A DNA stretch of 64,000 nt from Archegozetes longisetosus (Eukaryota > Arthropoda > Arachnida > Sarcoptiformes > Trhypochthoniidae): assembly GCA_018873245.2 (NCBI GenBank), contig JAEMBT020000006.1, positions 9,631,855-9,695,854 on the forward strand, in the 5' to 3' direction. This document shows, piece after piece, positions 52,843 through 64,000 of the stretch (positions within the stretch are counted from its first letter, which is position 1; each line of letters begins with the position of its first letter). Position numbers and translations under genes: made by a program. The notes beneath the pieces were generated by a model that did no database searches, was not told the origin of the DNA, and worked only from the letters and a program-made list of their open reading frames with translations.

Positions 52843-53949
52843 TTAAATAGAAATTGGTTTTGCGATTCCCTTAACTTTTTTTGGTTTGAGTTGTGATAAA
52901 TTATTTTGCTTTAAGCTGATTGCATTTGGATAACAACACTTCCAGTTTTGAACATCATCTCTTTGATTTAGCTGCAGAGCAGCTTCAAGAAGACTGAGAT
53001 CGCCGTTTGCATTACTGAATATATATCTCCATTTGTATCTTAATGATGGACCCTCTGTAATCCACTTATAGAGATGAATTATATCGATATTATACCATTT
53101 ATTCAAGGATTCCAATTGAATGTCAGGAAGTGGTTCTCTAAGAATACCAGTTATATAGACGTCATCGATCCAGAATAGAGGGTGATTAGAAATTTGGTCG
53201 AGTAAGTCATTGACCACTTCAATGGTTGTAATATATGCCCAACCGGAACAAAAGTCTGGGTAGTAAGCATTTGAATAGGTCTTTTCAGAGACATACCAAC
53301 GAGAACTTGTATTTCGAATCACTTCCATCTTGTGTTGAATATAACATGCAATCAATTTATACCCAGTTCTTGTGGTAAGCAAATCATACTTTGGCTCTGG
53401 ATATCTCAAGTCTATCATTTCGTTCAATAATCTATAGTTGACAAAGATATCGTCATCCATCTTGAGTATGAGTTGAGCTGAGGAACAATATTTTGCGGTC
53501 CATGTCAGGCCTAATATATGTTTTAATGTCAAATTTTCATATGAATCATAGAAAGACCCTTGGACTAAGTCACCATAGTTTTCAGATTCTTGTTCTATCA
53601 AACTTTGAAGCCCGCTATCATTCAAGGTTCCGAGTAGAAAAATTGTCCTCCAATTCTTAGTCAACACATTATATTTACGAATCACATCACGAAAGTTGAA
53701 GTGCGTCGCAGAAGAATGAACTAAAATCAACAGTTTTACGCGTTCTCTTGAAATACAAAAGTTGGAATTGTTTATAACAAATGATCCAAAGGCCCATTTC
53801 GAGGAATTGATATAACTATTAGTCGATTGACTCGATAGAGGAAGGGATGACTTTTCAGTAGAATTGATTCTAGAAACATTAATTAAAATTAGGAACCATG
53901 AAAATATGAGTGTTGAAAGAAAAATCATAAGAAACAATTTTAAATACAT
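52843..53949 (-). CDS. Beta-1,3-galactosyltransferase-like protein (family GT31), intronless
   Basis: A Golgi type II membrane glycosyltransferase, expected to add a beta-1,3-linked galactose or N-acetylhexosamine to glycans. The single exon encodes 368 residues. A transmembrane anchor spans about residues 5-24 (LFLMIFLSTLIFSWFLILI), followed by a Ser/Asn-rich stem. GT31 motifs are present: RDVIRKY, WRTIFLLGT, the metal-binding DDD (165-167, in LKMDDDIFVN), YPDFCSGWAYI, and DDVYITG (262-268). The last is EDVYxG in most members, so an Asp replaces the usual Glu. No intron is needed, whereas nearly all other genes here are split. The acceptor and donor specificity cannot be told. Confidence 0.88.
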   Translation of the reverse strand: MYLKLFLMIFLSTLIFSWFLILINVSRINSTEKSSLPLSSQSTNSYINSSKWAFGSFVINNSNFCISRERVKLLILVHSSATHFNFRDVIRKYNVLTKNWRTIFLLGTLNDSGLQSLIEQESENYGDLVQGSFYDSYENLTLKHILGLTWTAKYCSSAQLILKMDDDIFVNYRLLNEMIDLRYPEPKYDLLTTRTGYKLIACYIQHKMEVIRNTSSRWYVSEKTYSNAYYPDFCSGWAYITTIEVVNDLLDQISNHPLFWIDDVYITGILREPLPDIQLESLNKWYNIDIIHLYKWITEGPSLRYKWRYIFSNANGDLSLLEAALQLNQRDDVQNWKCCYPNAISLKQNNLSQLKPKKVKGIAKPISI

Positions 53950-54368
53950 TGTAAGTCATATTAGAAATATACTCGTATTACCTAATATGGAAAGTTGACT
54001 CTCACAACTCTTAGAAATTAGGTTATCCTTGTCACTATACCTCTACTTAACTCTACTTAAAAGATCAATAAACCAAAAACAAATTCAACAACATATCCAC
54101 AAAAACTACAAGTAACTAACGCAAATTATTGTCAAACAGACTTGTAAGCGAAATAAGTGAATAAAATGAGTAAAAAGAATGAAAAGAGAATCAGTGCTCT
54201 ATACAGTACAGTAGAAGCAGAGCATTGCTGCACATAACATCTTGACAAGCAATGCGCTTGTCATAGAATCTCTCTGTAGTGATACTAATGCACCGATCGA
54301 TATGACTGCGGATCAATAACTGAGCCATATAAAAGAATTTTTGCTTCTTAAGACACATGAGGAAGACA
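53950..54368. other. Divergent intergenic region between galactosyltransferase and WW-CUE genes
   Basis: It separates two divergent start codons and so should hold both promoters. No core promoter element could be assigned with confidence. Confidence 0.6.
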
Positions 54369-56368
54369 ATGGCTACTATTTATCCAACTTATAATGTTGC
54401 CTCAACACCATCAACATCATCACAATCATCATTACCACCATCTTATGCAATATCCATTCATGACCATATACTGCCGCCGGGCTGGCAATGCAAATACGAC
54501 CCGAAAACTTCTAAATAGTGAGTCGCATGGAAAATTGTAGCCTTTTATGTTAATCTCAATTAAAAGTAAATGTTGATAAATTTCAATTAATACTATTCAA
54601 TTTGCAGCTATTTTCTTAATGATCAGATGATGCAGGATTGGGACTTGAAAAAATATGTAATTTTCAAAACATTTCATTTTTCAATACGGTATGTGTAGAA
54701 TAAACAAATTAATTTTATAATTAGTGTCATGGAAGCTCTAGCCGCTCATCTCGCATTTCTTCGCCCTCACACACCTTCACATCCTATGGAAAATATTTCC
54801 AGGTACAGTATTCACAGGTATTTAATAAACATAAGCCTACTTAATTGTTATATTTATAACAGCCATTCTCATCGAGATACAAAGTATCAGATGGCACACC
54901 ACAAAAGATTAATCAACAGTTCCCACAAGTAGATGAATCTTATATTAATCATCTAATGAAAATGTGAGAAAACAGTGTAAAATGAGAAATAAGCCCAGAT
55001 CCCATTGATTGATATACAAATTTTGCTTCAACTTAGATACCATAACAGAGAAAATCTGGTGATAAGCGCTTTACTAGCTGAAGGATACACTCGTTCATAT
55101 CATTTGCCACCCGATGAAGCTCTATTCTACAAACTGAAGAGCTATTTCCCTACAGTAGAGCCCGACACCATACGTCAAATGCTTATAAAGTAATTATAAT
55201 CATTATTCATCATGAAATCAATTTTTTCATAATCTTTTCTACAACAAAGGCATGACAATGTCGAGCATGAAGTGATCGCTGGAATAATATCAACAATGGG
55301 CCCGAATCAAGCCCGCTATCAAAGTACAACGGCAGTCTGTCCGGGATCGCCAAAAATGAAATTGCGTTACCTTAAGCTTATATACCCAGAAGCAGATGAA
55401 GCAGTTCTTTTCGACTTACTATACAATTGCGATCAGAACGCACAAGAAGCTATCAATCGATTGGAAGCCATGGGATATAAGCGAACAGATTCAAGTAGGC
55501 CAACAAGTGCCAAATTATCAGAAGTGGACAATAGGACTAAAGCCTTGAGACCACAAAGTGCTCCGATCGCACCAAAGCTAACGCATTTTCCACCGAATAC
55601 AGCAGAGAAACAAAAGAGTAATTGAGTTGAAATTTGATGGATTATTTAGTAATGCTTAATTATTCGAATTTAGTGTACAAAGCATTAGAGGATGCTTTTC
55701 CTAACGTCAACAGAACGCTAATCAATATGGCTTTGGAAACAAGTGGTTTCAATCAGGAAAGAGCGCACGTATTTCTATCCGCGATGACACCACAAGATTC
55801 ATCTAAATATTTTCCGTCGGACGTCAAAACAGCAGATCTCTCGCCAATGCTCTCGCGTTATTGTCGTGGAACACAAACTAACGCACTGTTGGATACGATA
55901 ACTGGAACACCAATTAAAACAGCAAAAACTGCTGCTATTAAGTAAGAATTATATGAATGGAAAAATAAATTCTGGAAAAAAGTGCAGAACTTGAATCGTT
56001 TATTACTTTGATAGAGTCACAAAAGGGACGAGTACTACAGAGGACGGAATATTCATCGAAGAGAAGAAGAAACCACTGGCTAAAGGCGCTGATTCCAGTC
56101 TGAGAAAAGGACCAAATATTCTGAATTTGATGTAAACAATCAATGTTGACTGATAATTTAACTTCAGGTAAATAATTGTCTATTTTACAGAAAATCTTAT
56201 CTTCCATGGAAAGGATCTGACTCTAAGATCAAATCGGGACCAAACCCTAACAACAGAAAAGGACCGGATCCGAACTTGAGATCGAGTACTAAAGTCACAG
56301 CTAAAGGTCCGCAACAAAGTAATAGAAAAGGACCTCTCGGAAGACTGATTAAACTGAATAGAAACTAG
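54369..56368 (+). CDS. WW-domain protein with four CUE-like domains and a KGP-rich tail
   Basis: Nine exons in consistent phase: 54369-54517, 54608-54656, 54725-54802, 54863-54963, 55037-55189, 55250-55617, 55674-55941, 56015-56131 and 56191-56368, giving 486 residues. A WW-like domain lies at about 35-66 (LPPGWQCKYDPKTSKYYFLN, second Trp in QDW, no clear Pro after it). A Ser-rich linker follows, then four CUE-like helical units, each with an FP or YP start: QQFPQVDESYINHLMKIY, KSYFPTVEPDTIRQML, KLIYPEADEAVLFDLLYN and EDAFPNVNRTLINMAL, each with a following helix ending near GY or MG. CUE domains bind ubiquitin. The C-terminus is basic with repeated KGP or KGA motifs. An adaptor role linking proline-rich partners with ubiquitin is an inference. 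No named orthologue is recognised. Confidence 0.8.
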
Positions 56369-56709
56369 AACTATGGATCAAACGAAAGTAATGAAAGATT
56401 GTAATTAACGAATATATGCGTCCGTCTTAACAATGAGGCCATCCATCAGATTACTATTTGAAGCTTTGAAAACAGTAAACAAAGTTAATTGTTTTACTAC
56501 TCTATTGATATAACTATTGATATAACAAAGGAGTGCAAAATTATTTATAGTCTAAATCATTATTATTATAACTATATTGTACACACAATCAGTAAAAAAC
56601 ACGCTTTGCCAAAATAATGAGAACTTATGATAACTTATGATAACTTATAACTTATAACCGTATTAATAAAACAGCTATTCATAAACAATCGAGTTGTGAC
56701 GCTAATACT
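56369..56709. other. Convergent 3' region between WW-CUE and TRMT112 genes
   Basis: A plus-strand AATAAA at 56665-56670 lies only 40 bp before the TRMT112 stop on the other strand. If it is used, the two transcripts would end very close to each other or overlap. Nothing else was seen. Confidence 0.65.
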
Positions 56710-57250
56710 TTAAACCTCGTCTTCGTTACACAACATGTTTGGTATTCCCTGGGATATCGGGAATTTACGACCAGTTTCGGGACACACTAGCTCTCCATTC
56801 ACTATCTCGATTTCAAGCAATGCGTGATGTATTCGTTTGAGGGTCTCTTCATTCGTCACGTTTGACGATAAGTCTGATGGCAATTCAACCCCAAACTATA
56901 TGTCAATTCATTGAGAAATATATATATTTAGATAATAATCTAATTAATATCAACTATTATAAAACAGTAGTCAATATTTATATACATTGTTTGCCGCATC
57001 GCATAACACATTCCAATCCATTCTAGGTATTATTCTCTCAATGAATTCTTTATTGAACTCAACGCTCACTTCTTTCACTTCATTAGCCTTAATGTGGGAC
57101 AAGAATTGATTCAAATTAATCAATTAATTTTAGCTATTTATGGAAATTAGTTGAATAAGAATGAAAACATACGATTATTTTAAGAGGGAATCCAGTGGTC
57201 ACCCCTTTCAAACATTTTGAAGTCAACATATTATGTGTCAACAACTTCAT
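56710..57250 (-). CDS. TRMT112: TRMT112, activator subunit of tRNA, rRNA and eRF1 methyltransferases
   Basis: TRMT112 is a small stabilising partner of several S-adenosylmethionine-dependent methyltransferases, including those that modify tRNA, 18S rRNA and the release factor eRF1. Three exons: 57173-57250, 56986-57087 and 56710-56895, giving 121 residues (human protein 125). The start MKLLTHNMLTS and the GFPLKI block match the family, as do FIERIIPRMDWNVL and the C-terminal ELVCPETGRKFPISQGIPNML. The exons are too short to stand out as open frames and were found from the sequence. Introns are about 85-90 bp. Confidence 0.95.
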
Positions 57251-59012
57251 TTTCAACTATTTGTTTTACTATTATTTAACGAAGTACTAAATTAAGTTTC
57301 AATTTAATTTCAATTATTAATTAAACCTTATTTTTAAAAAATTGTTCCGTACACTTGCTTTTCAAACATTAACATATGAATAATTGAGTCAAATTGTTTC
57401 AATAAAGTTGACTCTTTTTAAGCTTGAATTAGTGGCGTTTTAAGCGAGGTTTACGTATAGAAAAGGACCGATTGCGCGAATGCAAGTGAATAAGAATATA
57501 ACGATTGTAAGGTTGGTTGCAAGCATTTTTTGGTATAGAGCGTCGTACTTTCTAGAAATGATGTTCTTCAGCCTAAAATTTCGGTCCCCAGACTCAAGGC
57601 TGGATCAGGGCCCGACAACTCCCGAATTCCATATAATATAATAGGGAAAACTTTAGTTGCTACCTATTTTATTAATATTTTGCGCTATAAACTCATTAAG
57701 TATTGCAACAATGGTCTGGTTAATAATAGCTTTTAATTGAATTTGAAACTCACATAACAAATCTATTTTGATTAAAAATGACCGTTTCATCGACTCATTT
57801 TTGATAGGACACATTTTTAGGCATTTATGAACCTTTAGGTCATGAACAATTCATCAAACATCTATTTCATAATCGACCTATTCAATATTTTTCGTAGATC
57901 AATGTTAAATCATTCAATTTTTTAAATTAAGAGTCAACTACAGGGATCAAATCAGTAAGACATTTTTCGAGACTTGAACGAGTCTTGAAGTGCCTCTTGG
58001 TGGAAACTCGAGAAGTAATTCCTCGATCAAGACTCAGGAAATGATACCATCCTCTAGTTTAGATGAATGGTGTCCTAGGATTGACTGATCAAGTAAAAAA
58101 TTATGGTTCAGAATTAGATTCAGAATTAATAAGAATTTTATAGAATTTAATTGAATGTCAGAAAGATTATATACGTGGCAAGATTTGATTACTTTGAAGT
58201 TTTAACTGATTAAATTTTACAATTTCCAATTGACTAAAAACTATTTGATCTGATGGTTATTATAACTTAGCATTCATATAAATTAATAATACTGTATTTC
58301 ATGTACAGTTATCGCCTCTGAGAATATGAAAACGTAGTCCAATATGAAGGCTAGATTAGATTAAGTTGGGTTAGAACAGAACACTTCTCCAAACATTCAA
58401 TTTTTTCTACATTTTTAATATAGTTAGTACATTTGAAAACATGATAATCCTCGATAGCAACAAGGAAAGGGCTAACGTTATGCTAACTTGACTGTGATAC
58501 GCATAAATATGTGACTAGATTTGATTTATATATTAAATATTCTATAAGTTTATCAATATCTTCAATACCATGGTTTGACGGAAAGCGTGCAATAACAGCT
58601 CATCACTTCTTGTTGCTATCCACAATTATTAAGTTTTTGAGTTAGTGTTTACCAATTCTCAATTTTAAACCTTCTAACAGTTTTAGATATTACTCAAAAA
58701 TTTAAATCTTTAAGCAAAACAACTGATTTGAAGATAGATTTAAATAATTGATTCATTTTTAATCAGATAATTGAGTATTTATTAAAACACAGATTTACAA
58801 TAAACAAAAGTGAATTATTATAACTATATCTGAGAAGTGGTTTTCAAGTATAAAGACCTAACTAAAAATATATATTAGATTAAAATAAATAAGTTTATGA
58901 ATAAATATGATCCAAAAACAATCCCTTTATCACTAGTACTCACTCTTTGATTAAAGTAATAACCTTTAAATCTATAGGACATGTAGAGGAAGAATAAATA
59001 TTAAATGATTTA
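57251..59012. other. Non-coding stretch between TRMT112 and the secreted-protein gene
   Basis: Mostly AT-rich. A GC-richer patch at about 57440-57640 (ending near CAGGGCCCGACAACTCCC) has no open frame or tRNA-like fold that could be recognised and may be part of an old repeat. No gene was seen. Confidence 0.55.
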
Positions 59013-59657
59013 CTAAACGACAGTAGAATGGCTAGTAATAGGAGTTGTGTTTTGTGTTGTAGGCTTAGATGTTGTTGTAGTTGAAGTTAAGAGAGAACTA
59101 ACGGATGCTTTCACGGCTTCCATCGCCAGTCTATCTCCTGGTATGACCACAGCTCCTGGCAACGCAAGAGTGCTTGTCATCACATCTCCAAATTGATCGA
59201 TCACTTCGTTAACAGTGAAAGCAATGTTTGACAACGTAGTGACGGCCACAACGCGACTCCGTAGTAGATCCATATTTCTTCTGATATGAGTCACATAATT
59301 GAGAAGTGGTCTCAGTCGGGCAACCATTACGTAACGACGATTAGCGTTAGCCTGATTTATAGCTTCTTGTATTTGTTTCTCAATTTTTGCCAAATCGCGT
59401 AAAACTTCGGAAAACTTTTCTTCTCTAGCGCTTGCGATTTCATTTTCATTCGGAGGAATGTATAGTTGCGAAAACTTGTTAACCGTCTTCACTTTATCGA
59501 CTTCCAAACATTTCTCAATTTTCTCGTCTAAATCAATCAATAATTTAGCCGTTAGTTCGATTGCATCTAACTTAACGTCATCGTTGGGCAAACTTCTGGT
59601 GAAAGAAAAGAACTGAAACAAGAGCAATATGAATGCAATCGGAAAAAGTTTATCCAT
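59013..59657 (-). CDS. Secreted alpha-helical protein with Thr/Ser-rich tail, unrecognised
   Basis: A single exon encodes 214 residues. A clear signal peptide (about 1-22, hydrophobic core IAFILLLFQFFSF) is followed by a largely helical, charged region (about 30-180) with heptad-like stretches (EKFSEVLRDLAKIEKQIQEA), one cysteine (in EKCLEV), and a short Ser/Thr/Pro-rich tail likely to be O-glycosylated (TTTTSKPTTQ). No family was recognised. It could be a lineage-specific secreted protein of the salivary, cuticular or mucin type. It stands alone, with no gene seen for more than 1.7 kb on either side. Confidence 0.75.
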   Translation of the reverse strand: MDKLFPIAFILLLFQFFSFTRSLPNDDVKLDAIELTAKLLIDLDEKIEKCLEVDKVKTVNKFSQLYIPPNENEIASAREEKFSEVLRDLAKIEKQIQEAINQANANRRYVMVARLRPLLNYVTHIRRNMDLLRSRVVAVTTLSNIAFTVNEVIDQFGDVMTSTLALPGAVVIPGDRLAMEAVKASVSSLLTSTTTTSKPTTQNTTPITSHSTVV

Positions 59658-62600
59658 TATTAACTAAAAAAATTTGAGCTTTTAGACGATGATGTGTTTT
59701 GAGCAATGTTTGGGTCGCTAACTCTTGATAATCAGGAAGATTTAAGTAAAGGTTTCTATTTTACTATTTGATGAAATTTTTCTTAAAACAGGAAAAGTTC
59801 GTGACATCAAATTCAACGGTTATTTGATTAACAGTAAGAGCTCATAACATTGAAGACCGGTTTCGTGAGTTCGTTGATAGCAATGTTTGGTTAATAGAGT
59901 AATAAATTGTCAAGTCGTTCGGCTTACCATTGAATAAATCTTACGAAGTCCTCGAAAGACCTTTAATAACCTGTTACTTTCTATCATCAATGACCGATAG
60001 ATATTGCAAGAATTTGATCAGATATTTATTGGTTAAACTTATTTTGAATTATTTGATCATAAGATGAACAGATTCTGTATGAAAGTGTTAAACTTTGTTA
60101 CACAAAAAATCAAAGATTGTTTAACAACGTGCCAAATACAAATTGTTAGGCTTTCAATTAAGTACTATTAAAGTCTACCATCAAACAAATGAAATGATTG
60201 CGTAAATTAGGCATGTCTTATTATTCCTAGTTTTCATATTTTATAAGTTTGAGTTATACAAATGTAAGCTTGAATAAAACGAGACCATTAACTAAAAATT
60301 CAAATTCAAAGTCTATGTTGCAATTGTTTTTCTATAGATTATATAAAAATGAATTGTGGATAGTTGGAATAAAACCAAAATTATAATTGATAGGAAAAAC
60401 ATGACCCGCACAACTTCGGAAATTTAAGGCAACATCTGTTTTGTGTATTCTTGATTTCAATTATAAGTCGCAACTTCAACAATCAATATACTGTTAAGTC
60501 TTATTAAGCAGTTTATAGAAAATGTTTTTTAATTAGAAAGATCGCAATTAAAGTGAATATATAAAAACAATAGTGAATTCTGGCATTAAATGCTGAATGT
60601 TAGGAGTGGAAGTAAAAGTAATTTTTAGCTTAGAGGAGATATAAATAACATTGAAGAAGAAATTGCAGAAAATAACTCGACATAAGTGAACTTTACTTCC
60701 TTAGTGTCTCTCAAGCAATATTTGCTCTGTCTTTTACGCAAGCTTTATTTGACTTACATTTTTAGCTGATGTTGAAAACAACTAGATTTGAAACTCTGTA
60801 ATGATTAGAAGTAGGATTAAAATTTTGTAATTATAACGTTATTGATAATGTAACTGATTGGATTAAATCTGAATCAGCATAAAAGGAGCTGTAACTATAT
60901 TTCCTTAAGCAAAATGATTGTATTTTCCTATAAAATAAAATTGGTTATATTCACATAGATTAGATTATTATTGTAATAGAAGATTTGAAAGTAGATTCTG
61001 GATTTAATTGAAACTTCATATAAATAGTAATTAAAGTATACATAGATTAATATTAAGAACTAATTATGAAGCGAAATAAAGAGCTAGAAATATTAATGCA
61101 ATCTTAATGATCGCATTAATACTAAAACTTACGAAACCGGATGAATGATCAATAGCTGCGATTTCTAAAAACGGTTACGAACAAAATTAATGATTCAATT
61201 AGGAAATTATAATAGATTAATAGATGAGATGATGTAAAAATACGGAGATGAGCGCAATTATGGACATCTTTACCTGACAGTATTAGATTGATCTTAAATA
61301 AAGCTCTAACGCTGTCTGGTAAGATGTCTTTGGTTACGCATTACATCGAAGGATCCAACGCAAAAATTGTCTATTAAAAGACTGTAGTCAACATGAACTC
61401 GACTTAGTAGGAAATAAAACGCATTACTAAATAGCATTTATATAAATTGTTTGATTAACGTTTTCAATAGGAGCTATACTATAAATGGGAGTAATTGAAA
61501 AGTTTCTTTTTAACACCATGCCAGATGCGAGCATATTAGTGATCAAAAGTGCATTTAGTATAATATTTAGCTAACGTATGCTATAAATTGGTCGTGTTTT
61601 TTCATTTGTACCAGATTTAATGTAACTGATAAGAAACTATCAATTTTCGCTGTTTCACAGATTCTCAGCCTTGCAGTGGTGATACATGTTCTTAGGAATC
61701 GCTTATCTATTTAATAGTGGCGTTACATTAAACTGTTATCAATATATCTTATAATTGCTAAACGCAATAAATAGATTCAATTCAGCACTACTTATAGACA
61801 TATTATTTATTCATTTGAAAGACATCAAAATTATTCTTTAACGCCAAACATAAACCCATATCCTTGACATGTGAGCCTTCCTTGTCTTCATAAGCGAAAT
61901 TGAAACGCAAACATGTGCTTTCTTTAAGTATATGGTACCAGATGGGCAGATGCCCTAATCACACTTATTTCTTACTTGTCATCAGTTCGAAATATATGCA
62001 CTCTTTCAGAGATTTCTAATCTCTGCCGCACTTCCGTCTATTTCTTGGCTTCTTGTGATGGCCAAAATCGGCTAAAGAAGAAGTAACAATTAGATTTAGT
62101 TTTCGGAGATATTAATATCCTAATTACTGACAAATTAATCCAAAGTAGGACTAGAACTATAAGTTAATGGATTCCATCTTGAGTTATCTCTTCCCATGAA
62201 TGAGGCCTTGTTATAGTTGTATTTGTTTAGGTTATGATCAAATTTGATAATATTTGAGCTAAAACTTTAAAAGAGAAATCATTCATTGGTTTCTAGCCAG
62301 AGATCACATGTTTATAATAGAGATTAATAAAAAGGATGTTGTGATCTACTGCGAAGAGGCTGACTGTTGGTTCTTAAAAAACATGTTGCGGTTAAAAGAC
62401 ATATGCATTCAATTCTAAATAGTTAGCATTCAAGTTTAGTGTATCTCTAACGCAACAAATCTGAAAATAATCGGTCTTTTTGATTACATTTTGTAAGTTT
62501 CAAACTCCAGAAGGGTTTGAGTGTAAAAATATTTTATACATTTTTTCAATAGAGGAAAAAGATGTGCGATAAAAACATTTATATAGCAATGCGCTATTAG

Positions 62601-64000
62601 TGCGATGTACTAATAAGTCTTATTTAAAGTCTCTTTATTTAGATTCAAATCAAACTAAGCTTAAAATAAGGCTTAAAATTGAATTAGTTTTCCTCAATCT
62701 AATGAATGTCATTCAACTTTTATTACCATTTTTGAAACTTTACTCACTTGAAAAGTGGAGATTACACCAGTTGGTTGTTTAAACAGTTAGCTAGAAGTTA
62801 TTTATTAGAAAAGTCATATATTCGATGTTAAACCACAATAAACTAATCAATTGGTAAACATAAGATTCATCTCATTCCTTCTAATTGACTCACTTTACAA
62901 GATAACAAAATCATAATTTTATGGCTACAGTTGGTTTTTAGTCAAATCCAGTCGCATACTGATGAAAACTTGATTTCTAATTCGACATAGTTTTGATAAT
63001 TTCTCGTCACTTGATCACAGTTGTGAAAAATCGAGTCAGAAAAGTATGACTTATTTCGAAAAAAGTAAACTATAATATTATAATAGGAGTGAAAAATCTA
63101 TAGAAGGCTATAGAATTATATTGAGTGGCGTTGCATTGAAAGGCAAGAGGCTGCATCACCTACACATCACTAATAATTATGCTTCAATTATCGTTTACGT
63201 AAGAACCAAACGCTGCAATCCATTTCCCATAAATGTTCACCATGAAGAAGAGAAACCCACCAAATTTCATTGAGAAAATGCAGAGGCGTTTAGAAAACAT
63301 TCTATGCATAGTGTACTATTCATAACTACAAGCCCTACTTGCGTAGAGCATGCCCTACATCTTAAGATTTTAACATTTGGTGAGCTTTTAAATCATTTTC
63401 AACAATCGACAAACCAAATTTTCCCAAACTTATTCATAATTCATCAGCTCTATTCCAGAAAATACCATATTTAAAGTCTACTTCAATACTTGTCTGATTA
63501 GATTCTCTTTTGGTAGTTTCAATCACTTCAAGTCAAGTCAATGTTTGATTTGGCTGTATTTTAAAAGACAAAAGAAATTGATTTGCACTGCAATTATATA
63601 TGATGTTGATATTTGAATAAGAATATATGGCACAAAGCACATTATAGGTATGTTACATTTTGAAAGAATAAAATCAAGTTGAGCTCAATTTGTAAACTTG
63701 AACCAAGTAGAAATAGGACTAATAATATTCAGACGAGTTTACTCACAAGTCTAACTAATTGACTGCATCTTTGACTTTCAAACCTAATCACAACTGAAAC
63801 GTTTCGTACGGTTTGGCCTGAGTAGTGAAAAGGGCGAATGAAATGAATAGAGTTAAAATAGAAATCAAATTTAATGATATATCCCTTAAATTTTAATAAA
63901 ATAACCAATAATTTGATTTTAACGTCAAGTTAAGATTGTGGCAATATTTGGATATTTATATAAAAATCTAATGATTAACGTTAATAAAATAAACAACTAA
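59658..64000. other. AT-rich stretch with no recognised gene
   Basis: No coding exon was recognised on either strand; open frames such as 62600-62782 plus are AT-rich and look accidental. The only structured element noticed is the hairpin at 61263-61328. Promoter sequence for the gene at 59013-59657 should lie at the start of the stretch. Confidence 0.55.
61263..61328. ncRNA. MicroRNA-precursor-like hairpin (candidate)
   Basis: The 25-nt arm 61263-61287 (GACATCTTTACCTGACAG, then TATTAGA) pairs with 61305-61328 (TCTAACGCTG, then TCTGGTAAGATGTC). There is one bulged T, two single mismatches and one G-T wobble, around a 17-nt loop. The size, about 66 nt, and stem quality fit a microRNA precursor, but a small foldback DNA element would look the same. 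The transcribed strand cannot be told. Confidence 0.35.

Noticed and set aside
57540-57640. GC-rich patch checked as a possible tRNA gene
   Set aside because: No convincing T-loop (GGTTCRANYCC) or acceptor stem could be found.

Overview
The window looks like nuclear DNA of an arthropod, most likely a chelicerate such as a mite. The reasons are a strongly AT-rich background, many short introns (52-78 bp) with GT-AG borders, and the gene set: a dpr-type immunoglobulin gene, a miple-type heparin-binding factor, an AA15 copper oxygenase and an almondex/TM2D3 gene. The species is not identified. Genes were built by hand from reading frames, splice signals and remembered family sequences. No search was run, so exon borders are predictions.

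Layout. 1-20.1 kb is almost gene-free and holds part of a minus-strand dpr-like cell-surface gene with a 6.9-kb intron. A 327-bp MITE sits at 20120-20446. 20.6-23.4 kb: plus-strand FERM-domain gene (FRMD3/FRMD5 type). 24.2-25.4 kb: minus-strand pyroglutamyl-peptidase I. 26.3-30.0 kb: minus-strand 14-exon RabGAP (USP6NL/RN-tre type). 33.2-36.0 kb: plus-strand midkine/pleiotrophin/miple-like secreted factor with three cysteine modules. 36.7-37.5 kb: plus-strand TM2D3/almondex, convergent with the mitochondrial tRNA-modifying GTPase GTPBP3/MnmE at 37.6-39.2 kb. 39.9-41.0 kb: a 1.15-kb foldback element. 42.1-47.0 kb: a secreted protein of 1,541 residues with a huge Tyr/Ser/Gln/Pro repeat. 47.3-51.5 kb: minus-strand AA15 lytic polysaccharide monooxygenase. 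52.8-53.9 kb: intronless beta-1,3-galactosyltransferase-like gene. 54.4-56.4 kb: plus-strand protein with a WW domain and four CUE-like domains. 56.7-57.25 kb: minus-strand TRMT112. 59.0-59.7 kb: an unrecognised secreted helical protein. 59.7-64 kb has no recognised gene but holds a microRNA-like hairpin.

The most unusual item is the repeat gene at 42152-46973. It has a signal peptide, a possible furin-type site, a cysteine-rich domain, nearly 1,000 residues of low-complexity repeat (unit SYSSSYSQPQ), and then a second cysteine-rich domain. The two flanking domains share cysteine spacing and key residues, so they look like an ancient duplication of one netrin-like (NTR) domain. This gives a silk-like or glue-like architecture. 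A TATA box and arthropod Inr 25 bp apart precede the start.

Most neighbours are unrelated housekeeping or signalling genes, so no operon-like pathway links them. Two convergent pairs (TM2D3 with GTPBP3, and the WW-CUE gene with TRMT112) are packed closely. Large stretches (1-20 kb, 30-33 kb, 57-64 kb) are AT-rich and non-coding as far as can be seen.
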